Source: Enterococcus sp. CSURQ0835 (lineage in GTDB: Bacteria; Bacillota; Bacilli; Lactobacillales; Enterococcaceae). Taken from it: 64,000 bases of DNA. Numbering within the stretch: the stretch's first letter is position 1; every line of letters starts with the position of its first letter. The position numbers were made by a program, and so were the translations under genes. The notes below the pieces were generated by a model, which saw only the letters and a program-made list of their open reading frames with translations, did no database searches and was not told the origin of the DNA. This document shows, piece after piece, positions 19,404 through 27,326 of the stretch. Location of the stretch: assembly GCF_902706605.1 (NCBI RefSeq), contig NZ_CACSLH010000008.1, forward strand, positions 42,248 through 106,247. Reading direction: 5' to 3'.

Positions 19404-20738
19404 TTAGTCTTCTTCCTTTTTTATCGCTGTGATTTGGGCTTGCGCCGTCCCATCGGCAAAGTGGATCGTAACAGGTTCTTTTTTCAATTGAGCCACCGAA
19501 TGGATGACTTGTTTTTCTTGCACCGTATACGTATAGCCGCGTCCCATGATCTTGAGCGGGCTCAATAAATCTAACGCATTGATGGCTTGTTTTAGCCGTT
19601 GATTTTTTTGTTCTACGTAATTGTTCATTTGTTCTTGCAATCGCTGATCTAAATAAGTCACCGTCTGAAGAGCTTGCGCGACTTGATTTTTAGGGGTGAC
19701 TTGCTCTAACCGGGCTGTCTGTTGCAGTAATTCTTTTTCTTTTTGATGAACTTGTAATGTCAAACTTTGCTGCAACCGTTGTTTCAATGTGTCCAGCTGC
19801 ACAGTTTGCGCTTCATACAAACGTTGCGGCTGCCGAAAAATATAGGATTCTTTCACATGGGCAAAACGAGCTTTTTTTCGTTCCATTTGATTTAAAAAAG
19901 CTTGTTCTAGTCGACTTTGTTTTTCCTTGATCCGCAACACTTCTTCTGATAAGACCGGTACCGCTAATTCTGCCGCCGCGGTAGGCGTGGCCGCCCGCAC
20001 ATCTGCCACTAGATCAGCGATCGTCGTGTCTGTCTCATGCCCGACTGATGAAATCACCGGAATTGGACAATCCACGATCGCACGCGCGACTTTTTCTTCA
20101 TTAAATGACCACAGATCTTCAATCGAACCGCCACCGCGCCCGATGATCAACGTGTCAAAATCCCCAATGGCTTCTGCGCGCTGAATATTTTTGATAATAC
20201 TAGGCGCGGAATTTTCACCTTGGACGACCGTTGGAAACAACACTAGCTGGACGATCGGATAACGTCGCTGCACTGTCGTCATAATGTCACGAATCACCGC
20301 GCCTGACGGACTAGTCAAGACAGCGATTTTTTTCGGAAATCGTGGTAAGTTTTTTTTCGGTAAGTTGAATAAGCCTTCCCGATTCAATTTGTCTTTCAAT
20401 TCAGCTAGTGCCTGGTACAAAGCCCCAACACCATCTGGTTCCATGTGTTCAATGGCGATCTGGTAATTCCCACTGGCTTCATACAGTGTGATCCGGCCCA
20501 CCACGAGCACTTTCATGCCTTCTTTTGGCGTGAATTTTAATTTTTGGAACGCTCCTTTGAACATCACCGCACTGATCTTGGCACGGTCGTCTTTTAAACT
20601 AAAATATTGATGGTTTGGCCGTAAACGAAAATTTGAGATCTCACCCGTCAAATAAACGCGTTCCAAGTATGGATCAACATCAAATTTGCGCTTGATATAT
20701 TTCGTCAACGCACTGACGGTTAAATAATCTTGGCTCAT
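19404..20738 (-). CDS. xseA: Exodeoxyribonuclease VII large subunit
   Basis: Catalytic subunit, 444 residues. An N-terminal OB fold (about residues 20-105, LTGEISNFR) is followed by the catalytic domain with GAVIRDI, IIGRGGGSIEDLWSFN and SVGHETDTTIADLVAD, then a coiled-coil arm at about 260-400 that binds XseB. AGGTGA lies before the ATG, partly inside the end of folD. Confidence 0.96.
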   Translation of the reverse strand: MSQDYLTVSALTKYIKRKFDVDPYLERVYLTGEISNFRLRPNHQYFSLKDDRAKISAVMFKGAFQKLKFTPKEGMKVLVVGRITLYEASGNYQIAIEHMEPDGVGALYQALAELKDKLNREGLFNLPKKNLPRFPKKIAVLTSPSGAVIRDIMTTVQRRYPIVQLVLFPTVVQGENSAPSIIKNIQRAEAIGDFDTLIIGRGGGSIEDLWSFNEEKVARAIVDCPIPVISSVGHETDTTIADLVADVRAATPTAAAELAVPVLSEEVLRIKEKQSRLEQAFLNQMERKKARFAHVKESYIFRQPQRLYEAQTVQLDTLKQRLQQSLTLQVHQKEKELLQQTARLEQVTPKNQVAQALQTVTYLDQRLQEQMNNYVEQKNQRLKQAINALDLLSPLKIMGRGYTYTVQEKQVIHSVAQLKKEPVTIHFADGTAQAQITAIKKEED

Positions 20739-21593
20739 CTATTCACCTAGTTCCTGCCGCCGACACGCTTCGACTGTTTGCTGCATCAACATCGTGATCG
20801 TCATCGGACCCACTCCGCGGGGTACTGGCGTGATAAAGCTTGCCAGTGGTTCGACCTCAGCAAAATTCACATCACCTTGCAGTTTGCCATTTGCATCCCG
20901 GTTCATTCCGACATCGATCACGACGGCCCCAGGTTTGATGAATTCTTGCGTGACAAAATTACCTTGACCGATCGCTACGACTAAAATATCGGCTTCCCGT
21001 GCTAATGCCGCTAGATTTTTCGTTTTAGAATGGGCGATCGTCACCGTAGCATCTGCTGCTAACAACAAATGCGCCATCGGTTTACCGACGATATTGCTCC
21101 GCCCGATGATCAACGCTCGTTTACCAGCTAATTCAATCTCATACGCTTCAAACATTTTCATGATCCCATAGGGCGTGCAAGGAATCGTCTCTGGGACCCC
21201 AGCAAATAAGCGTCCTAAATTCAGCGGATGGAACCCATCGACATCTTTATGAGGATCAATGGCAAGTAGGACTTTTTCTTCATCAATGTGCTTAGGCAAC
21301 GGCAATTGAACTAAGATCCCATGGTAAGCAGGATCGTCATTAAATGTCTCGATGGCTTCTAACAATTCCAATTCAGACACATCCGCTGGGTAGCGCATGA
21401 CCTTGGAGCGTAAGCCGATCCTTTCGGCAGCCAATTGTTTATTCTTCACATAGATCTGGCTAGGTCCTTCCTCGCCGACTAATAACACGACTAGTCCGGG
21501 ACGAATCCCTTGTGCTTCGAGCGCCTTGACCTCTGAAGCAGTCTGCTGTTGTAATTTTTCCGCTAATTCTTTTCCGTTGATGATAGTTCCCAT
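20739..21593 (-). CDS. folD: FolD, methylenetetrahydrofolate dehydrogenase/cyclohydrolase
   Basis: Bifunctional enzyme that interconverts 5,10-methylene-THF and 10-formyl-THF with NADP. The 284-residue protein has YVKNKQLAAERIG (catalytic Lys region), QLPLPKHIDE and the dinucleotide motif IIGRSNIVGKPMA, plus the C-terminal TPVPRGVGPMT. The ATG at 21593 is preceded by GGAAGTGAG; an upstream TTG in the same frame lies inside that SD and is rejected. Confidence 0.96.
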   Translation of the reverse strand: MGTIINGKELAEKLQQQTASEVKALEAQGIRPGLVVLLVGEEGPSQIYVKNKQLAAERIGLRSKVMRYPADVSELELLEAIETFNDDPAYHGILVQLPLPKHIDEEKVLLAIDPHKDVDGFHPLNLGRLFAGVPETIPCTPYGIMKMFEAYEIELAGKRALIIGRSNIVGKPMAHLLLAADATVTIAHSKTKNLAALAREADILVVAIGQGNFVTQEFIKPGAVVIDVGMNRDANGKLQGDVNFAEVEPLASFITPVPRGVGPMTITMLMQQTVEACRRQELGE

Positions 21594-21660
21594 CTGACTC
21601 ACTTCCAATTTTGATTTGATTAACTTTTGTCCGCTCAGCTGTTGCTAAAACGGAGCCTGA

Positions 21661-21688
21661 TAGTCACGTTGCTTAGTCAAACGTTGCT
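21661..21688 (+). repeat. Tandem direct repeat in the folD leader
   Basis: TAGTCACGTTGCT is followed at once by TAGTCAAACGTTGCT, the same unit with a two-base insertion. It lies about 70 bases upstream of folD in a 254-base gap that otherwise holds only the nusB terminator. Confidence 0.5.
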
Positions 21689-21827
21689 GATTTATTTTTT
21701 CTAAGTTGAGCGAACTACATGCATCTAGTCTTCATTTTATGGATTTCTTTTCCGCTTGGCTAGCCTTTCAGGAAAAATAAATAAAAAAAATTAACCCGTT
21801 TTGTGTAACGAGCAATAAAAAGCTCGA

Positions 21828-21865
21828 AAGCTGGGAAAAATATCTGATTAGATATTTTCCCCAGC
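21828..21865 (-). terminator. Terminator overlapping the 3' end of nusB
   Basis: On the minus strand GCTGGGGAAAATATC pairs with GATATTTTTCCCAGC around TAATCA, followed by TTTCGAGCTTTTTATT. The nusB stop codon lies in the hairpin loop. Confidence 0.75.
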
Positions 21866-22306
21866 TTCGTCGATGTCTTTCATGACGTTTGATAAGATCC
21901 CATTTACGAATTTTCGTGATTGGTCATCACTGAACGTCTTGGCTAGTTCGATAGCTTCATTTAAAACAACTTTATTGGGCACTTCGGATGTGTAAAGCAT
22001 CTCGTAGATCCCTAAACGTAAAATGATCAGATCCATTTTTGCGATCCGAGTGATGGACCAGTTTTTGCGCAAATGTTTTTGGATGATCTGGTCAAGTTCA
22101 GCTTTGTGTTCTAACACGCCACCTACCAGCTGGTCCAAATAAGCAGGAACAAAGGCGTCTTCATCTTCTGAAATAAACGCTGAGTGATCTAAAGCCAACG
22201 CGTTTTCGATCGCATCATTTTTAGTCAATTCTTGATTGAAATCTAGCGGGAACAAAGCTTGTAAGGCTTTTTCCCGAATCTCGTGCCGTGATAATTCTTT
22301 ACTCAT
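21848..22306 (-). CDS. nusB: NusB, transcription antitermination factor
   Basis: RNA-binding helical protein acting with NusE/S10 in rRNA antitermination. The 152-residue product starts MSKELSRHEIREKALQALF and contains the conserved LRLGIYEML and VVLNEAIELAKTF...KFVNGIL segments. The start is placed at 22306, overlapping the asp23 stop by eight bases; the longer in-frame N-terminus lies inside asp23. The stop sits inside a terminator loop. Confidence 0.93.
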   Translation of the reverse strand: MSKELSRHEIREKALQALFPLDFNQELTKNDAIENALALDHSAFISEDEDAFVPAYLDQLVGGVLEHKAELDQIIQKHLRKNWSITRIAKMDLIILRLGIYEMLYTSEVPNKVVLNEAIELAKTFSDDQSRKFVNGILSNVMKDIDEAGENI

Positions 22307-22724
22307 TTTTTTCCTCTTCATCATTGAATAATTCTTCTAATGTCGGTTGTTCCATTTTTTCCGCAACCACTCCAACGACATGGATATTAACTTCCAATAA
22401 CTCGACGTCGGTCATAAATAAAACTTGCTGTTTCACTTTTTCTTGCATTTCCATCGCCACTTTAGGAACAGAGATCCCATAATCTAAATACGTGTAAATA
22501 TCAACTTTCAGACCATTCTCGTCATTGGTCAAATAAACACCTTTGCCGTGGGACGCCTTGCCGAACAATTCCGTCACGTTGCTGGCTAAAGAACCCCGCA
22601 TGCCGTAAACGCCCGGCACTTTGGCAGCTGCGATCCCAATGATGATCTCAATGACTTCCGGCGCGATGATGATCTCGCCTAAGTCTTGGTTTTCACTTAA
22701 AACTAAATCTTTTTCTTCTGCCAT
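22299..22724 (-). CDS. Asp23/Gls24-family envelope stress protein (YqhY type)
   Basis: A 141-residue member of the Asp23 family: the domain spans about residues 14-120, with IIAPEVIEIIIGIAAAKVPGV and DIYTYLDYGISVPKVA. Such proteins are abundant, membrane-associated and stress-linked. The efp-asp23-nusB neighbourhood marks it as the YqhY-type paralogue. The acidic C-terminus (LFNDEEEKNE) overlaps nusB. Its leader contains a sequence also found before the GlsB-like gene at 27,073. Confidence 0.9.
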   Translation of the reverse strand: MAEEKDLVLSENQDLGEIIIAPEVIEIIIGIAAAKVPGVYGMRGSLASNVTELFGKASHGKGVYLTNDENGLKVDIYTYLDYGISVPKVAMEMQEKVKQQVLFMTDVELLEVNIHVVGVVAEKMEQPTLEELFNDEEEKNE

Positions 22725-22749
22725 GTGAAATTCTCCTTCTTCGTATCTT

Positions 22750-22808
22750 CGTATTAAAGTAAGAAGTTTTAGTTAAACTTCTACTGATTCTCAGGCCGTA
22801 TACCATTC
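22750..22808 (-). repeat. Leader element shared with the GlsB-like gene (copy 1 of 3)
   Basis: On the minus strand the block opens with GAATGGTATACGGC, continues with TGAG, contains a hairpin (AGAAGTTT/AAACTTCT at 22762-22782) and closes with TTAATACGAA just before the asp23 SD. The two outer blocks match those at 27337-27397 and 27441-27501, while the hairpin arms differ in sequence but still pair. Confidence 0.65.
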
Positions 22809-22838
22809 TACTAGTTCTCAATTGAAGCAGTATATCGC

Positions 22839-22859
22839 TTCTTCTATATAATAGAAGAA
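22839..22859. other. Perfect inverted repeat between efp and asp23
   Basis: TTCTTCTAT and ATAGAAGAA form a nine-base perfect stem with a three-base loop. No T-run follows on either strand, so it may be an RNA-processing or weak pausing structure rather than a terminator. Confidence 0.5.
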
Positions 22860-22876
22860 ACTAGTCTTGCTCACGA

Positions 22877-23434
22877 TTACGCACGTGACACGTAGCTGTT
22901 GTCAGTTGTGTTGATCACGAGTTTGTCGCCTTGGTTGATGAAAAACGGCACGTTGACCACTAAGCCAGTCTCCATCGTCGCAGGTTTCCCGCCCCCAGAA
23001 GAAGTATCGCCTTTGATATTTGGTTCGGTCTCTGCTACTGCTAACACAACCGTATTAGGTAAATCTACCCCTAAGATCTCCGAGCCGTACATGATCACAT
23101 TGATCTCGGTATTTTCTAAGACATACATCATCTCGTCTTTGATCCGCGCTTGCGGGATCTCGATTTGTTCATAGTTATTGACATCCATAAACACATAATT
23201 TTCGCCATCGTCATACAAGTATTGCATTTTGCGATTGTCGATTTGTGCTTTGGCGACTTTTTCACCCGCTCGGAACGTTTTTTCTTGCACGGCACCAGTC
23301 CGCAGATTTTTTAATTTAGAACGAACGAATGCTGCACCTTTACCTGGCTTCACGTGTTGGAAATCTACGACCCGCCAAATCCCGCCATCAAATTCGATCG
23401 TTAAGCCAGTTTTAAAATCATTTACTGAAATCAT
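22877..23434 (-). CDS. efp: Elongation factor P
   Basis: Relieves ribosome stalling at polyproline. The 185-residue product has the KOW-like N-domain with the tip loop VKPGKGAAF (Lys near residue 32, the position modified in many bacteria) and two OB domains ending in GDKLVINT and YVSRA. The start ATG at 23434 follows AAGGAGGA; the upstream in-frame extension has no SD. Confidence 0.97.
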   Translation of the reverse strand: MISVNDFKTGLTIEFDGGIWRVVDFQHVKPGKGAAFVRSKLKNLRTGAVQEKTFRAGEKVAKAQIDNRKMQYLYDDGENYVFMDVNNYEQIEIPQARIKDEMMYVLENTEINVIMYGSEILGVDLPNTVVLAVAETEPNIKGDTSSGGGKPATMETGLVVNVPFFINQGDKLVINTTDNSYVSRA

Positions 23435-23516
23435 GAAAAAATTCCTCCTTGACATTCCTCTAAAAATCAATTTGCCTTTAGTTTATCATTAATTATCGCC
23501 AGATGCGAACCCTTTA

Positions 23517-24581
23517 CTAGAGAATGATCAATTCTTTTGTCGCATTCGTCAAGCGCCGGTTCCCGTCTGGAATCACCAGCAAGTCGTCTTCGATCCGAAC
23601 ACCGCCTAAGCCAGGCACATAGATCCCCGGTTCATCTGTAACAACATTTCCGACTTTCAACAGCCGATCATTTGAGGCAGCTAGATTTGGACCTTCATGG
23701 ATCGCTAGTCCGATCCCGTGACCAGTGGAGTGCCCAAACTCTTTGCCAAAGCCCGCATCCGTGATGATCTGGCGTGCCACTTGATCTAGTTGGCTACCAG
23801 AAACGCCCGGCTTACACGCTTTGATCACCGCTTCTTGGGCATGCAAGACGATCTGGTAGATCTCTTTCAACCCTTCGCCTGGATCACCGATCGCAAAAGT
23901 CCGTGTGATATCAGAAACATACCCTTGATAAACACAGCCGAAATCTAAGGTGATCAAGTCGCCTTGCGCGATTTTTTTCTCACTTGCCACCCCATGAGGT
24001 AGCGCAGAACGATAACCGCTTGCTACGATCGTATCAAACGACACCCCGCTGGCTCCCAGCGAACGCATATAAAAATCTAATTGATTCGCGACTTCGATCT
24101 CGGTCATCCCAGGGCGGATCGTTTTTAAAATATAATCGAAGCCCGCGTCGGCGATCTCACACGCTTTTTGAATCAACGCGACTTCAGCATCATCTTTTTG
24201 CTCCCGTAAAAATTCGATCATGCCACTAGCAGGTGCAAGTTCCACGTCGAAATTTTCTTCAAAGACCGAATACTCAGCATACGTCACAAAGTCATCTTCA
24301 AAGCCCACGACAGACAACTGATCTTGCTCGATCAACTTCACGATCGCATCTGCTGCCGGACCTTGTTGCTGAATGATCTGGAAACCTTCTGTCTGTTCTT
24401 GGGCTTGCTCTACATAACGAAAATCCGTAATGAAATACGCGTGATCCAACGTGATGAGCGCATATCCTGCTGTACCAGTGAAACCAGTCAAATAGCGTAA
24501 ATTTTCTGAGCTCGTGACAAAAAACGCATCCATGACTTGCGCTTGCATTCCTTGTCGTAATTTTTCAATTCTGTTTAACAT
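23517..24581 (-). CDS. pepP: M24 Xaa-Pro aminopeptidase/dipeptidase
   Basis: A 354-residue pita-bread metallopeptidase cleaving next to proline. The metal ligands are visible: LDFGCVYQGYVSDITR (two Asp), EFGHSTGHGIGLAIHE (His), VVTDEPGIYVPG (Glu) and GVRIEDDLLV (Glu). The creatinase-like N-domain covers about residues 1-125. It precedes efp, as in many Firmicutes. A TGTTATACT extended -10 lies at 24609-24617. Confidence 0.9.
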   Translation of the reverse strand: MLNRIEKLRQGMQAQVMDAFFVTSSENLRYLTGFTGTAGYALITLDHAYFITDFRYVEQAQEQTEGFQIIQQQGPAADAIVKLIEQDQLSVVGFEDDFVTYAEYSVFEENFDVELAPASGMIEFLREQKDDAEVALIQKACEIADAGFDYILKTIRPGMTEIEVANQLDFYMRSLGASGVSFDTIVASGYRSALPHGVASEKKIAQGDLITLDFGCVYQGYVSDITRTFAIGDPGEGLKEIYQIVLHAQEAVIKACKPGVSGSQLDQVARQIITDAGFGKEFGHSTGHGIGLAIHEGPNLAASNDRLLKVGNVVTDEPGIYVPGLGGVRIEDDLLVIPDGNRRLTNATKELIIL

Positions 24582-24659
24582 TCCATCTCCCCCAATCCAG
24601 TCAATTCCAGTATAACAAAATTTTTGAGAAAACGTTGGCTGAAACTGCCTGTTGCGCCG

Positions 24660-25160
24660 TTAAAAAAAATCTAACGCGCACCACCGTTTTTTCAAACGTT
24701 TCCGCCATTTCAAAACGGCTGTATGACTGACCGCGTAATAGCGGCTCATCTCCATCGGTGAAAGTTTGTAACACAAACTGCCAGCTAAATAACGCTGTTC
24801 GCCAAAAGTCAAAGCGGGAAAACTGCGCGTCAATTGGTCGTGCAACTCCAGTGTCGTCTCAAACGCTGTCTGTTGGGCTGGCGGAGTTTGCAGCACTTTT
24901 TCGACCAGCTCTTCAAAGCGTTTTTGTCGCCGCTGCGTATCGCGTACTTGCCACAGAAAAAAATTGTACAGCAAGGTGACCGTCCTACGATTAGGAATCG
25001 ACAAGTCACGCACTTGGCTTTTTTGAAACAACGCTAAACGCAAAATCTGGACATAGTCTTCATAGTCTGGCTGGCTTTTTTTCACTTGGCATCGACACAT
25101 TACTTTCATCATCAAAGGTTGATACTGTCGTAATAAACGTTCATACACTTGATCGGTCAT
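24660..25160 (-). CDS. ComX/SigH-like alternative sigma factor
   Basis: A 166-residue basic protein with a sigma-70 region-2-like part (YERLLRQYQPLMMKVM, then DYEDYVQILRLALF and LYNFFLWQVRDTQRR) and a C-terminal helix-turn-helix like region 4 (LSPMEMSRYYAVSHTAVLKWRKRLKKRW). Size and layout match the ComX/SigH-type sigma factors that switch on late competence genes in Lactobacillales. The ATG at 25160 has GGAGG eight bases upstream. It diverges from a ComK-like gene. The assignment to competence rests on family resemblance and neighbours only. Confidence 0.65.
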   Translation of the reverse strand: MTDQVYERLLRQYQPLMMKVMCRCQVKKSQPDYEDYVQILRLALFQKSQVRDLSIPNRRTVTLLYNFFLWQVRDTQRRQKRFEELVEKVLQTPPAQQTAFETTLELHDQLTRSFPALTFGEQRYLAGSLCYKLSPMEMSRYYAVSHTAVLKWRKRLKKRWCALDFF

Positions 25161-25200
25161 CTCGGTCGCCTCCAAATTTTTATTTGCTGACTAGCGACTT

Positions 25201-25241
25201 AAAAATAACTTTTCCAATCACGACTCACAAAATTAATTTTT
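25201..25241. promoter_or_regulatory. Two AAAA-N5-TTTT boxes between the sigma factor and ComK-like genes
   Basis: AAAA-ATAAC-TTTT at 25201-25213 and AAAA-TTAAT-TTTT at 25229-25241 fit the AT-box described for Bacillus ComK. The second box overlaps an inverted repeat, AAATTAAT/ATTAATTT. Centre spacing is 28 bases, not one of the usual Bacillus spacings. A possible sigma-gene promoter (TTGTGA, 17 bases, TATTTT on minus) overlaps them. Confidence 0.45.
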
Positions 25242-25290
25242 CATTAATTTCCTCCGATTTTGCTATTTGATGACGTAAAAAAAGGTTTAA

Positions 25291-25304
25291 TGTAAGCGCT
25301 TAAT
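25291..25304 (+). promoter_or_regulatory. Candidate cre (CcpA) site before the ComK-like gene
   Basis: TGTAAGCGCTTAAT matches the catabolite-response consensus TGWAARCGYTWNCW at 13 of 14 positions. It lies about 30 bases before the start codon, close to where transcription would begin. Confidence 0.45.
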
Positions 25305-25332
25305 AAATTTGATCTAAGGAGCGAATCATTTG

Positions 25333-26085
25333 ATGGCTACGCTAAAAATTCCCCAAAACAACCAAAATTATTTTGCTAAAACCTTCCCCCTGCTAGACAC
25401 TAAAATTGCTAGCGCCGCTTGGAATTTACTGCTTGAATCCGGGACCGTCTTCGACCACAATGAACGCAATGAATTCATTGCACTACTCCCTTTTCCCGGG
25501 AAAAATCTAACGGTAGTCATTTACGCTGACCACTATGCGATCGCCACTCAGCAAACCCAACAGCTACTCACGACTTTTGCTCATACCTTACACTTAGCTG
25601 ACCCCAAACAGATCCAAGCCGCGATCAAAACCGTTTTCCCTTTTGCACAATACAAAACCCCCGTCACAAACTCACGCTTTGTGTTAGTCCCGCTGGAAAA
25701 AGCGACCCACGGCATCTGGCTCAATCCCGCCATGATCTACCAAATAACGCTTTCAGAACAACGAACGATCGTCGAGATGACGAATGGCTTGCGCGTCGTC
25801 TCCCCGATCCAAATCCATTCATTAGAAAAAGCTGCCATCAACGGACTTGCTTTGCACGCTTGTTTCAAACGTGATTTTCAAGTCGAGTGGGGCCCCGCCG
25901 TCTTGCGCTCGCCGTTAGAATTTTTGCAGTTGACTCACACCCCGTTCACTAGTAAGCTCAGCCGCAAAAAAAATTTACACATTTGGCACTGCACACATGG
26001 CGATCTGTTTACCGCGTTTGTCGAAGTAAGGCGACAAGCAGCAGTCGCTGACTATTGCGAACTTTACGGCTATGAACCAGAATAA
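25333..26085 (+). CDS. ComK-like competence regulator (tentative)
   Basis: A 250-residue protein without membrane segments. Its middle part (about 115-185: SRFVLVPLEKATHGIWL, then TIVEMTNGLRVVSPIQIHSLE) can be aligned by eye with the ComK core, which has an FP.LSS...WI segment, a TEVTFSNGK turn and a SYNSFENQ helix. It is longer than Bacillus ComK (192 residues). ComK activates DNA-uptake genes. ATG at 25333 is 11 bases from AAGGAG; a TTG one codon earlier is equally possible. A LytTR-like DNA-binding fold is an alternative. Confidence 0.5.
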   Translation: MATLKIPQNNQNYFAKTFPLLDTKIASAAWNLLLESGTVFDHNERNEFIALLPFPGKNLTVVIYADHYAIATQQTQQLLTTFAHTLHLADPKQIQAAIKTVFPFAQYKTPVTNSRFVLVPLEKATHGIWLNPAMIYQITLSEQRTIVEMTNGLRVVSPIQIHSLEKAAINGLALHACFKRDFQVEWGPAVLRSPLEFLQLTHTPFTSKLSRKKNLHIWHCTHGDLFTAFVEVRRQAAVADYCELYGYEPE

Positions 26086-26106
26086 TCTTAGAAAGTAGGA
26101 ATCCAG

Positions 26107-26973
26107 ATGAAACCAATTTTAGATATCAGTGAATGGCAAGTCCCCACAAATTTTGATTACACCGCGATCGCCCAACAGATCAGTCACGTCATCGTTCGCG
26201 TCCAATACGGCTCAGCTTATTGTGACCGCCATTACGCTACTCACTTGCAACGTTTCAAAGCTTTGGGGATTCCCGTGGCCGTTTACGCTTGGGTGCGCGG
26301 GACCGATCACGTTGATATGGAAGCTGAAGCTTGTATTTTTTATGAACGAGCAAAATCATTTGACCCGACTTTTTACTGGTTGGATGTTGAAGAACAATCG
26401 ATGACCGACATGCGCGGTGGCGTGGAAGCTTTCCGTTTTAAATTAAAATCCCTCACCGAGCAAAAAGTCGGTGTCTACATCGCCAACCACTTATACCATA
26501 AGTTTAATCTTCTGACGGAAAATTTTGACGCGCTTTGGCTGCCGACTTATGGGACTGACTCCGGCTACTATGAAACCGATCCAACCGCTACGGACCAGTT
26601 CGACTTGCATCAATACACTTCAAACGGCTGGCTGACTGGTTACCAAGGTCCGCTCGATCTCAATCGATTAAGCGGTCGCAAAAAATTGGACTTTTTCACG
26701 CAGTCACAAGAAATCCCTGCACCATGGGGACATGCCGAAAATGGTCAGTTCACCTTACAGACGGCGATTCATTTACGACAAGCACCGGCAAGTGACGCCC
26801 CGATCATCGCGCTTTTGCCCGCAGGTGAAGTGTTGGAGTATCTCGCCTTCAACCATCAAAATGGTCATGTCTGGCTTCAACAAAAAAGAAGTGATGGAAC
26901 TTTTGGCTATTTAGCTTCGGGAACATCAGACGGCACCACCCGTACTGGACCAGCTTGGGGAACCTTTAGTTAA
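26107..26973 (+). CDS. GH25 lysozyme with C-terminal SH3-like domain
   Basis: A 288-residue muramidase that would cut MurNAc-GlcNAc bonds. The GH25 barrel covers about residues 3-205, with ILDISEWQ, the acidic YWLDVEEQ (catalytic Asp/Glu) and DLHQYTSNG near the end. A bacterial SH3-like domain follows (about 220-285, AIHLRQAPASDAP). No signal peptide or membrane segment is visible, as in phage endolysins. It starts 21 bases after the ComK-like gene with AGTAGGA, so the two are probably cotranscribed. No other phage genes are nearby. Confidence 0.88.
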   Translation: MKPILDISEWQVPTNFDYTAIAQQISHVIVRVQYGSAYCDRHYATHLQRFKALGIPVAVYAWVRGTDHVDMEAEACIFYERAKSFDPTFYWLDVEEQSMTDMRGGVEAFRFKLKSLTEQKVGVYIANHLYHKFNLLTENFDALWLPTYGTDSGYYETDPTATDQFDLHQYTSNGWLTGYQGPLDLNRLSGRKKLDFFTQSQEIPAPWGHAENGQFTLQTAIHLRQAPASDAPIIALLPAGEVLEYLAFNHQNGHVWLQQKRSDGTFGYLASGTSDGTTRTGPAWGTFS

Positions 26974-26977
26974 CGCA

Positions 26978-27015
26978 AAAAGCTCGCAGTCGTTAAGTTG
27001 ACTGCGAGCTTTTTT
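26978..27015 (+). terminator. Terminator after the ComK-like/lysozyme pair
   Basis: AGCTCGCAGTC and GACTGCGAGCT form an 11-base perfect stem with an eight-base loop, followed by TTTTTT. Confidence 0.92.
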
Positions 27016-27072
27016 GAGTACGTAAATTCATTTGAACACTAACTGATTTTGCCAAATGTAACGAACCATTTT

Positions 27073-27318
27073 TTAACGGTTCCGACCGACAAAATAAGAT
27101 ACGACAGCCACGACGACAACCGCTCCGATGATTGACGGAATCAAAGCCATTCCAGCTAAATGCGGGCCCCAGTCACCTAAGATCCCTTGACCGACAAACG
27201 AACCGACTAGGCCAGCGATAATATTGTACAAACAGCCCATCTTCTCGCCTTTTCCGGAGATCGCGCCACCAATCGCACCAATAATTGCACCAACGATCAA
27301 CATCCAAATAAAATGCAT
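27073..27318 (-). CDS. GlsB/YeaQ/YmgE-family small membrane protein
   Basis: An 81-residue, glycine-rich hydrophobic protein with three membrane segments and the family pattern IIGAIGGAISGKGEKMGCLYNIIAGLVGSFVG (positions about 12-43). In Enterococcus, GlsB is the partner of the Gls24 stress protein. The ATG at 27318 follows AAGGAGGAG; a longer in-frame N-terminus would be encoded by the repeat and is rejected. No gls24 gene is adjacent. Confidence 0.85.
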   Translation of the reverse strand: MHFIWMLIVGAIIGAIGGAISGKGEKMGCLYNIIAGLVGSFVGQGILGDWGPHLAGMALIPSIIGAVVVVAVVSYFVGRNR

Positions 27319-27326
27319 GGGTCTCT

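Noticed and set aside
21594..21827. Tetrahydrofolate riboswitch before folD
   Set aside because: The region does not show the conserved junction sequences or stem arrangement of the known aptamer.
26107..26973. Prophage remnant around the GH25 lysozyme
   Set aside because: No holin, integrase, portal, tail gene or attachment repeat is nearby; the neighbours are chromosomal.
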